Assembly: GCF_052180275.1 (NCBI RefSeq)
Contig: NZ_CP197465.1
Coordinates: 3,038,001-3,102,000, forward strand
DNA: 64,000 bases
Source of the DNA: Kumtagia sp052180275
GTDB lineage: Bacteria > Pseudomonadota > Alphaproteobacteria > Rhizobiales > Rhizobiaceae
Reading direction: 5' to 3'
Shown here: one piece after another, positions 45,507-52,802 of the stretch
Position numbering within the stretch: the stretch's first letter is position 1
Layout: the number at the start of each line of letters is the position of its first letter
The notes under the pieces: generated by a model
Told to the model about the DNA's origin: nothing
What the model saw: only the letters and a program-made list of their open reading frames with translations
The model's database searches: none
Made by a program: the position numbers and the translations under genes

Positions 45507-46817
45507 ATGACAGGCCGTCTGCATATAGCTGTCGTCGGCGCGGGTCCGGCTGGGCTGGCTGTTGCGCTGCTGCTCCAGCGTGCCGGTCACCAAGTTTCGG
45601 TCTTCGAGCGTTTCGACGAACCCAAGCCGCTGGGCTCCGGCCTTATCCTGCAGCCGACCGGCCTGACGGTGCTCCACCATCTCGGGCTGCTCGGCGAGAT
45701 TCTGTCACTGGGTGCGCGGATCGACCGTCTGTTCGGCGCCGATGCGAGGACCGGACGTACGGTTCTCGACGTGCGTTACGATGCACGGCCCGGCGGAAGG
45801 TTCGGGCTGGCGGTGCATCGGGCAGCGCTGTTTGGCGTACTGCATCGCGCGGCGCTGCGCGAAGGCATTGTTGTCGAGACCGGGACGGAAATTACCGACA
45901 TCGACGCCGGCGGAGAACGTGCCACGCTGCTCGGTGGCGATGGAAAGCGGATTGGGCCGTTCGAGCTGGTGGTCGACGCCTCGGGGACTCGCTCCGCCTT
46001 GCGTCGGCGCGCGGATGCCTCTTGCGAGCCAAAGCCGCTCGCTTATGGCGCGTTCTGGGCTTCGCTCGGCTGGCGGGAGGGGTTCGACCCGCATGCGCTG
46101 CTGCAGCGCTATGACAAGGCCAGCGTGATGATCGGCGTGCTTCCGATCGGGCGGCCGGAACTGGACGCAGATCCCATGGCCGCCTTCTTCTGGAGCCTCA
46201 AGCCGGCGGATGCCGAGAGCGTGTGCGCGGCAGGTATCGATGCATGGAAGGAAAGGCTTGTTTCGCTCTGGCCCGAGTGCCGGGCCTTCACCGATCAGAT
46301 CGACGGTTTTGACCAGCTTGTGCTGGCACGTTACGGCCACCACACGCTGATGCGGCCCACAGGGCGGCGGCTGGCGATCATCGGCGATTCCGCGCATTCG
46401 GCCAGTCCGCAGCTCGGGCAAGGAGCGAATATGGCGCTGCTGGATGCCGTGGGGCTGGCGTACGCATTGCAGCTTCATCCGAGCCTGGACGATGCGCTTG
46501 AAGACTATGTCCGCGCTAGGCGGCTGCATGTGCGCGTCTTCCAGGTTTTGTCACGCATGTTCACGCCGTTCTACCAGTCGGATTCGGTGTTGCTGCCCTT
46601 TCTGCGCGACCGCCTCGTCGCCACGGTGGCGGAAATCCCGCCCGCGCCGCGCGTGCTCGCGTCGATGGTGGCGGGGACACTCGTCGATCCGTTTCGTCGC
46701 GTGGGACTGCGGGAAGTGGAGTGGCGAAGCGCATCCCGCCTGAAAACTGAAGGGTCGATGAATGTGCGTCGGCCGGACCAAGAGCAGAATGAGGCGATTG
46801 AGCACAGCATGCCTTGA
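45507..46817 (+). CDS. Class A FAD-dependent monooxygenase
   Basis: 436 residues. FAD motif VVGAGPAGLAVALLLQRAG (9-27), DG-type motif near VVDASG, and the GD motif AIIGDSAHSASPQLGQGANMALLD. This is the UbiH/PHBH fold used for aromatic or quinone hydroxylation. It starts 33 bases after the HxlR gene and may be co-transcribed. Substrate unknown. Confidence 0.88.
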   Translation: MTGRLHIAVVGAGPAGLAVALLLQRAGHQVSVFERFDEPKPLGSGLILQPTGLTVLHHLGLLGEILSLGARIDRLFGADARTGRTVLDVRYDARPGGRFGLAVHRAALFGVLHRAALREGIVVETGTEITDIDAGGERATLLGGDGKRIGPFELVVDASGTRSALRRRADASCEPKPLAYGAFWASLGWREGFDPHALLQRYDKASVMIGVLPIGRPELDADPMAAFFWSLKPADAESVCAAGIDAWKERLVSLWPECRAFTDQIDGFDQLVLARYGHHTLMRPTGRRLAIIGDSAHSASPQLGQGANMALLDAVGLAYALQLHPSLDDALEDYVRARRLHVRVFQVLSRMFTPFYQSDSVLLPFLRDRLVATVAEIPPAPRVLASMVAGTLVDPFRRVGLREVEWRSASRLKTEGSMNVRRPDQEQNEAIEHSMP

Positions 46818-46896
46818 AGACACCGCTGCTTTCTTCTGCTTTCGATCTATTGATATCACTTTTCAGCTTGCATTTTGACCATCGCGGTCATACGGA

Positions 46897-46911
46897 ACCG
46901 TAACGTACGGT
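46897..46911 (+). promoter_or_regulatory. Candidate TetR operator
   Basis: Perfect inverted repeat ACCGTA-ACG-TACGGT, with a further TACGG copy on each side. It lies 39 bases upstream of the TetR start, downstream of a TTGACC at 46875. Suits autoregulation. Confidence 0.5.
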
Positions 46912-46950
46912 ACGGCTCTCGCGAGGTTGCCGTTCGCAGCGGAAAGACCC

Positions 46951-47595
46951 GTGTTGCAGATTGCCCCCGAAGCCGAGAACGGAGAAGCGCTGACGGAACG
47001 CCAGAAGGCGGTCCTCGATGCCGCGCTTGCGCTGCTGGTCGAGGAAGGTGACGCGCTGACCATGACCGCCGTGGCCCGCCGCGCCAGCTGTTCCAAGGAA
47101 ACGCTCTACAAATGGTTCGGCGACCGCGACGGATTGCTGACCGCCACGGTTCGCTGGCAAGCCTCGCGCGTGCGCGTCCAGCCGTTGGGCAGCGAGCCGA
47201 TCGCCCTGTTTTCACTGACCAACAGCCTTGAGCGCTTCGCTTCCGACTGGCTGACGGTGATTTCTTCCAAAACGTCCATCGCGCTGAACCGTGTCGCGGT
47301 CAGCCATGCCGGCTCGGCAAAGACCAATCTCGGCGCCATCGTGCTGGAGAACGGCCGCTTCGCGCTGGCCGCCCGGCTGAAGCCGGTGCTGGAAGCCGGG
47401 CGCGACGCCGGCCTGCTCGCCTTCGACGATTCCGAGTCGGCGTTCCGCAGTTTTTTCGGGCTGGTTGCCCGCGACGTTCAGATCCGGTTGCTGCTCGGCG
47501 ACCGGCTGAAATTGACTGCCGCCGAGATCGCCCGCGATGCGGGCGAGGCGACGCGGCAGTTTCTCGCTCTCTACGGAGCACAAACCGGCCGGTGA
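46951..47595 (+). CDS. TetR family regulator upstream of ilvC
   Basis: 214 residues from GTG 46951 (GGAAAG upstream); a TTG at 46927 is in frame but badly placed. HTH: RQKAVLDAALALLVEEG then MTAVARRASCSKETLYKWFGDR. The C-terminal domain is TetR_C type. It ends 35 bases before ilvC on the same strand, so it may share a transcript with ilvC or sit before an internal ilvC promoter. Confidence 0.87.
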   Translation: MLQIAPEAENGEALTERQKAVLDAALALLVEEGDALTMTAVARRASCSKETLYKWFGDRDGLLTATVRWQASRVRVQPLGSEPIALFSLTNSLERFASDWLTVISSKTSIALNRVAVSHAGSAKTNLGAIVLENGRFALAARLKPVLEAGRDAGLLAFDDSESAFRSFFGLVARDVQIRLLLGDRLKLTAAEIARDAGEATRQFLALYGAQTGR

Positions 47596-47630
47596 GACCG
47601 GCCAGATCTCGCAAAGGGAAGGAAACCGAA

Positions 47631-48650
47631 ATGCGTGTCTATTACGATCGCGACGCCGATCTCAATCTCATCAAGGGCAAGAAGGTCGCCATCATCGGCT
47701 ACGGCAGCCAGGGCAGGGCGCATGCGCTCAACCTGAAGGATTCCGGCGTCAAGGAGATCGCGATCGGATTGAAGGCCGGTTCGGCGACCGCCAAGAAGGT
47801 CGAGGCCGACGGCCTGAAGGTGCTTTCGGTGGCGGAAGCCGCCAAATGGGCCGACCTGATGATGATGGCGACGCCGGACGAGCTGCAGGCCGACATCTAC
47901 AAGTCCGAGATCGCGCCGAACATCCGCGACGGCGCGGCAATCGCCTTTGCCCACGGCCTCAACGTGCATTTCGGCCTGATCGAGCCGAAGGCGACAGTCG
48001 ACGTGGTGATGGTCGCGCCGAAAGGCCCCGGCCACACCGTGCGCGGTGAATACCAGAAGGGCGGCGGCGTGCCGTGCCTGGTCGCGGTCAACCAGGACGC
48101 TTCGGGCAACGCGCTCGACCTCGCGCTCTCCTACGCCTGCGGCGTCGGCGGCGGTCGTTCCGGCATCATCGAGACCAACTTCCGCGAGGAATGCGAGACC
48201 GACCTGTTCGGCGAGCAGGTCGTGCTCTGCGGCGGCCTGGTGGAGCTCATCCGCGCCGGTTTCGAGACGCTGGTGGAAGCCGGCTACGCGCCGGAAATGG
48301 CCTATTTCGAATGCCTGCACGAAGTGAAGCTGATCGTCGACCTGATCTATGAAGGCGGCATCGCCAACATGAACTATTCGATCTCCAACACCGCCGAGTG
48401 GGGCGAGTATGTTTCCGGCCCGCGCATCATCACCGCCGAGACCAAGGCCGAGATGAAGCGTGTGCTGAAGGACATCCAGGCCGGAAAATTCACCTCCGAG
48501 TGGATGCAGGAATACCGCGCCGGCCTGTCGCGCTTCAAGGGCATCCGCCGCATGAACGACTCTCACCAGATCGAGCAGGTCGGCGAGAAGCTGCGCGGCA
48601 TGATGCCGTGGATTTCCAAGAACAAGCTGGTCGACAAGGCAAAGAACTAA
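47631..48650 (+). CDS. ilvC: Ketol-acid reductoisomerase, class I
   Basis: 339 residues, the class I length. Converts acetolactate/acetohydroxybutyrate to dihydroxy acids with NADPH and Mg. NADPH motif GYGSQGRAHALNLKDSG (23-39). The Mg-binding Asp/Glu are in the FREECETDLFGEQ stretch, and the C-terminal catalytic Glu/Ser in the AEWGEYVSGP stretch. ATG 47631 follows AAGGGAAGG. Works after IlvBN, encoded 28 kb away. Confidence 0.97.
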   Translation: MRVYYDRDADLNLIKGKKVAIIGYGSQGRAHALNLKDSGVKEIAIGLKAGSATAKKVEADGLKVLSVAEAAKWADLMMMATPDELQADIYKSEIAPNIRDGAAIAFAHGLNVHFGLIEPKATVDVVMVAPKGPGHTVRGEYQKGGGVPCLVAVNQDASGNALDLALSYACGVGGGRSGIIETNFREECETDLFGEQVVLCGGLVELIRAGFETLVEAGYAPEMAYFECLHEVKLIVDLIYEGGIANMNYSISNTAEWGEYVSGPRIITAETKAEMKRVLKDIQAGKFTSEWMQEYRAGLSRFKGIRRMNDSHQIEQVGEKLRGMMPWISKNKLVDKAKN

Positions 48651-48673
48651 GCTTCAAGGTCTTTCGAATAAAG

Positions 48674-48708
48674 CAGCCCCGGTCATTCGACCGGGGCTGT
48701 TGTTTTTT
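48674..48708 (+). terminator. ilvC Rho-independent terminator
   Basis: Perfect 11-bp stem (48674-48684 with 48689-48699), loop ATTC, followed by TTGTTTTTT. Confidence 0.9.
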
Positions 48709-48785
48709 ATGGCGTCCCAATACGGCACAATTGGATGCTGGCGCGGTTCTTGCTCGGCTTCTCGCATCTGGTCGAGGAGCTACAC

Positions 48786-49076
48786 ATGGAACCGATCACC
48801 GAAAAATCCATCGGCATCGACGGGCAGGTCTTTGCGGACCGGCGGGTCACCGAGCGTCGGCGTGTGCTCAAGGGCGCCAGGCTTTCCTTCAACAAGGGTT
48901 ATGGCGCGTTCGAGTGCCTGGTGCGCAACGTCTCCGACAGCGGCGCGCGGCTCACCTTCGGCGATACCTCGGCGGTTCCCTCGCAATTCGATCTTTTGAT
49001 TTCCGGTGACGATGTCGCCCGGAGAGCCACCGTGCGCTGGCGCACCATGACCGCACTGGGCGTGTCGTTCGACTGA
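48786..49076 (+). CDS. PilZ-domain protein
   Basis: 96 residues, essentially one PilZ domain. RRVTERRRVLKGA supplies the Arg-rich c-di-GMP loop, then NVSDSGARL (the (D/N)xSxxG motif). Binds c-di-GMP in the cytosol; partner unknown. ATG 48786 follows GAGGAG. The PAS-GGDEF-EAL gene downstream is the only other c-di-GMP gene here. Confidence 0.85.
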   Translation: MEPITEKSIGIDGQVFADRRVTERRRVLKGARLSFNKGYGAFECLVRNVSDSGARLTFGDTSAVPSQFDLLISGDDVARRATVRWRTMTALGVSFD

Positions 49077-49133
49077 CGCCCAGCTTTGCGTTGATCCGAC
49101 GGGCCCCGGCGGGGGAGCCCCAGGACAACGCAC

Positions 49134-49164
49134 GAGCCGGCGCAGGGGGGAACTGCGCCGGCTC
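49134..49164. terminator. Hairpin between convergent PilZ and BA14K genes
   Basis: Perfect 12-bp stem (49134-49145 with 49153-49164), seven-base loop. There is no T tract on either strand, so it is at best a weak bidirectional terminator. Confidence 0.45.
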
Positions 49165-49184
49165 GACCTATTTGAGAAGAAGGC

Positions 49185-49829
49185 TCAGATGAACGGCGAA
49201 TAGCACTCCCGGCGGGGGCCGTTATAGGGCTGGTAGGTATTGTCGTAAGCGCGGTAGCTGCGATAGCGCGCATAGCACCATTCGGTGTGGGAGGTCGCCC
49301 TCACCGGCGCGCGATAGCGCGGGGCATAGTAGCCCGGATCGGCATAGCCCCAATTGTAACCCCAATAGGGCGCGCCGAAGCCAAGATACAGGCCTGAGCC
49401 GCCGTACCGATACGGGTCCCGCCAGTAGTTGCGGCGGGCCCAGCGGCGGTCCTGCCGCCAATGGTGTCCGTTGCGCCAGCCGCGATCCGCGCGCCAGCCC
49501 CTGTCGCCGCGCCATTCCCGATTTCCGCGCCACTCGCGATTACCGCGCCATCCTCGGTCACCTCGCCATTCGCGATTGCCGCGCCATCCGCGATCTCCAC
49601 CGCGCCAGCCGCGATCGCCGCCGCGCCAGCCGCGATTGTGCCGCCACTCCCGCTGCTGCACGAGTTCCACGGGCAGGTTGGCGCCAGATTGCGTGCTGCC
49701 GGAAGCCTGCACGGATTGCGGCAGGGCGATCGGCCCGACCGGCGCCGATCCCGCCGCCGACGTCACGGCCGTAAGCACGCCGAGCGCGATCACGCCAACG
49801 CGAGCCATATTGGAAAAAACGGTAATCAT
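49185..49829 (-). CDS. BA14K-family protein with WRG repeat region
   Basis: 214 residues from ATG 49829 (GGAGA upstream). Signal peptide about 1-35. Residues about 58-125 are a tandem WRG(N/D/G)R repeat: about nine Trp-Arg units built on GW/EW-R-G. A Tyr/Gly-rich stretch and the BA14K C-terminus follow (WCYARYRSYRAYDN and a closing Cys). BA14K is a Brucella immunoreactive, lectin-like protein; this is a likely surface or periplasmic relative. The repeat is DNA-unstable in principle. Confidence 0.82.
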   Translation of the reverse strand: MITVFSNMARVGVIALGVLTAVTSAAGSAPVGPIALPQSVQASGSTQSGANLPVELVQQREWRHNRGWRGGDRGWRGGDRGWRGNREWRGDRGWRGNREWRGNREWRGDRGWRADRGWRNGHHWRQDRRWARRNYWRDPYRYGGSGLYLGFGAPYWGYNWGYADPGYYAPRYRAPVRATSHTEWCYARYRSYRAYDNTYQPYNGPRRECYSPFI

Positions 49830-49984
49830 CTCCGGTCTCCAGAAGCGAAAACAGCCCGCCCGCTTGATGTCCCGATAAGGTGCACCGTAGGGCGACCACG
49901 ATGAACGCGCGATGAACGGTTGCGGTTCCCCGGCCGGCGTGGCTGGGCTTGTCTTCGCGCCCGCCAGCGGGCACAAGCGCCAGC

Positions 49985-51097
49985 ATGTCCTTCCGCCTCG
50001 CCACCTTCAACGTCGAGAACCTGATGAACAGGTTCGATTTCTCCGGCTTCCGCAATCAGTTGCATCAGGACCGGACGCTGGCGCTGTTCCAGATTCGCGA
50101 CGAGGCGGAGTACAGGCTGCTGGAACAGGCGCGCGCCATCGCCCACACCGACGATACGCGGCAACTGACGGCGCTGGCCATCGCAGCGACGCGCGCCGAC
50201 ATATTGTGCCTCCAGGAGGTCGACAATATCGAAGCGCTTAAGGCTTTCGAATACGGCTACCTGTTCAAGATGGTCGGGCAGGGATATCGTCAGAAATTCA
50301 CCACCGCCGGCAATGATTCACGCGGCATCGACGTTGCCGTGATGATCCGAGAGCAGACGCGCGACGGCCAGCCGATCGAGTTCGTGCGCATGAACAGCCA
50401 TGCGGCGCTGACCTTCGGCGATCTCGACCTGCACACGCCTGAACTGGCGGCGCTCGGCATCGAGGCGCATGAGCGCATCTTCCGGCGCGACTGCCTGGAG
50501 ATCGACGTCCGCATCGGCGGCCTGCCGCTGACCGTTTACGCGGTGCATTTCAAGTCGATGGGCGGGCCGCGCGAAGGCATTCCGGGCCGGGACGCGACCA
50601 TGCCGGTGCGCCACGCCGAGGCGCGCGCCGTGCGCCACATCATCGAGAGCCGCTTTGGCAACGAGCACGCCGGCTCGAAGCGCTGGGTGATCTGCGGCGA
50701 TCTGAACGACTATCGCCAGCGCATCGTCATCGGCGGCGACGAGGATCCCGGTTACGATTTCTCGGTGGTGGACGAACAGGGCTCGGCGCTGGACATTCTG
50801 ATTGGCGACGGCTTTGCCGAAAACATCGTCGAGCGGCGGCCTGAACTGGAACGATGGACGCTCTATCATACGCGCGGGCCGCAGGAGCGGCATTTGTGCC
50901 AGCTCGACTACCTGCTGCTGTCGCCCGCGCTGGCTAAGCGCAATTCCACCGCCGTTCCCGATATCATCCGCGGCGGCCAGCCCTGGCGCACCATCTTTCC
51001 GCCTGGACAACAGGTCGAGCGATTCCCGCGCGTCGGCTGGGACCGGCCGAAGGCGTCGGACCATTGCCCCGTTGCCGTGACGCTGAACATGGCCTGA
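49985..51097 (+). CDS. Endonuclease/exonuclease/phosphatase family protein
   Basis: 370 residues. EEP superfamily: FRLATFNVENLMNRF start, catalytic Glu in LCLQEVDN, GDLNDY for Asp/Asn, and SDHCPVA at the C-terminus. Mg-dependent phosphodiesterase or nuclease; no signal peptide, so cytosolic. Next to a Nudix protein 12 bases downstream. Confidence 0.86.
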   Translation: MSFRLATFNVENLMNRFDFSGFRNQLHQDRTLALFQIRDEAEYRLLEQARAIAHTDDTRQLTALAIAATRADILCLQEVDNIEALKAFEYGYLFKMVGQGYRQKFTTAGNDSRGIDVAVMIREQTRDGQPIEFVRMNSHAALTFGDLDLHTPELAALGIEAHERIFRRDCLEIDVRIGGLPLTVYAVHFKSMGGPREGIPGRDATMPVRHAEARAVRHIIESRFGNEHAGSKRWVICGDLNDYRQRIVIGGDEDPGYDFSVVDEQGSALDILIGDGFAENIVERRPELERWTLYHTRGPQERHLCQLDYLLLSPALAKRNSTAVPDIIRGGQPWRTIFPPGQQVERFPRVGWDRPKASDHCPVAVTLNMA

Positions 51098-51108
51098 CGG
51101 AGACGGCT

Positions 51109-51816
51109 ATGGGATTCGACATTCCCCGCGACACCATCGTTCCCGTCTCGGCGATCGAGGTTCGCCTCGACCCGGGCGCGCATCCCTTCGAAGTGGCCAA
51201 CGCCGATGCGATCGAGGCCAACTGGCAAAAGGAGGTCGCGGCCAATCCGGCGCTGTTCGACGGAACCATCGTGCTGCTCGCCGAACTCGTCTATGCGGAC
51301 GGGCGGCTGACAGGTCGCTGCCATGCGGTGCGTTATGCGACGCTGCTTTACTGGCGACGCAACCGACCCGTAGGCGCCGAGCATGCCTTCGCCCATGCGG
51401 CGCTGGTTTCCAGCGACGGCGCGCTGGTGGCGATCCGCATGGCCGCCCACACCGCAAATCCCGGCCGCATCTATTTCGCCGCCGGCTCGTTCGAGCCGTT
51501 CGATTTCCGCGACGGGCTGGTCGACGTCGAGGCGAATATGGCGCGCGAGGTGGGGGAGGAAACCGGCCTCGACATTTCCGCCACGCCGCACGATGCGCAC
51601 TACCATTTGTTCTCGCGCGACGGCGCGACGGTGATCTTTCGCCGTTGCTATCTTGATGAGACCGCCGATGAGATTGCCCGGCGCATAGCCGACTTCGTGG
51701 CGAGCGAAGAGCAATCCGAGATCGATGGCGCCGTCATCATCCGTAATGGCGATGACCTTCCCGACGGTGTGATGCCTTACATGAGGGCGATCATCGACTG
51801 GCATTTTGCCGGATAG
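51109..51816 (+). CDS. Nudix-like protein with shortened Nudix box
   Basis: 235 residues. It has the Nudix helix REVGEETGL near 146, with metal-binding Glu residues. The usual upstream Glu of the GX5EX7REUXEEXGU box is not at the expected spacing (a Val is there and an Asp one on), so the box is non-standard. ATG 51109 follows GGAGA. Overlapping activity with the EEP neighbour is only suggested by position. Confidence 0.75.
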   Translation: MGFDIPRDTIVPVSAIEVRLDPGAHPFEVANADAIEANWQKEVAANPALFDGTIVLLAELVYADGRLTGRCHAVRYATLLYWRRNRPVGAEHAFAHAALVSSDGALVAIRMAAHTANPGRIYFAAGSFEPFDFRDGLVDVEANMAREVGEETGLDISATPHDAHYHLFSRDGATVIFRRCYLDETADEIARRIADFVASEEQSEIDGAVIIRNGDDLPDGVMPYMRAIIDWHFAG

Positions 51817-51932
51817 CACGCACACGTGGCCGGGGGCGTGGCGGCACCGGTCGGTGCTTCCTACATTCTCCGCAACCAAACCTTTTGGGGCGAGCCTTGC
51901 CGAACCTTGCCTGCCTGGATATCGGCCCATCA

Positions 51933-52721
51933 GTGGCGGCTTCGATCCGCCGCTGTATTCTGCTCGTCGCGGTCTTGTCCTTGCCCTTGGCTGCGCAAAA
52001 GGCTTCCGCCGCCGAGCCGCGGGCTCTTCCGGAATTCTGCGCCGAGATGCCGGACCTCGGACTTGATCCGCGCGACGAGACGATAAGATCGGCCGATGTC
52101 GCCAGGACGAAGAGCGGCGGCGTTCAACGCTACGACGATCCGAGGGCGCGCAAATACGCAGCCTATGTCGACTATTTCAGCACGATCAACGCGGGGGGGC
52201 CGCCGGTTCCCGAGATGGAGCCCGCCAACAAGGCGCTTTTGGGCGACGTCATCAATTTCGTGCTTTTCCGTTATCCCTTCGAAGCCTCGGATGAGTTCAG
52301 GCGGCTTGCTTCGCGGTACCTGTCGCTGGGTTACTTCGACTGCATCGCCTCTGCCGAAAATCCCGCCGTGAATGCCCTGGCCCTGCGCCTCGAGCCCGAT
52401 CCCGGCGATCGCAACCCGCTTGCCGACACGCGGGACCTGACCCGCCTGCGTTACGCCGCGCGCATGCTGCCCAGGCTGCTCGACCGATATGTCCAGAGGC
52501 TGCAGAGAGTTCCCGACGATCAGTATGAGGTTGAGCGGGACTATTGGTGGCGTTCGGCAAACATCTGCCTGGCCGACGTTTCGAAGGATCTCTGCGCCGG
52601 GCAAATACGCTCGCAGATCGTTGCCACGCGGCAGGAGTGGAACAGGAAAGTTTATGACGAGGTCATTTGCACGGTCGGCATCGTGCAGGGCGGCAAGGTG
52701 TATGTGAAGCGCGCCTGCTGA
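51933..52721 (+). CDS. Exported hypothetical protein
   Basis: 262 residues from GTG 51933; a TTG at 51885 would extend it. Residues 1-25 form a signal peptide (SIRRCILLVAVLSLPLAAQKASA). The mature part has three spaced Cys in the second half and a final Cys, with mainly helical, charged sequence. No family recognised. Convergent with the PAS-GGDEF-EAL gene. Confidence 0.62.
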   Translation: MAASIRRCILLVAVLSLPLAAQKASAAEPRALPEFCAEMPDLGLDPRDETIRSADVARTKSGGVQRYDDPRARKYAAYVDYFSTINAGGPPVPEMEPANKALLGDVINFVLFRYPFEASDEFRRLASRYLSLGYFDCIASAENPAVNALALRLEPDPGDRNPLADTRDLTRLRYAARMLPRLLDRYVQRLQRVPDDQYEVERDYWWRSANICLADVSKDLCAGQIRSQIVATRQEWNRKVYDEVICTVGIVQGGKVYVKRAC

Positions 52722-52802
52722 GAGCGAGGCGCAACGCCATTGGGTCCTCATCTGGGGCGATTCCTGGCGAGGCCGGCGTTCGGCCCGCTTTCCCGCCAGG
52801 CC

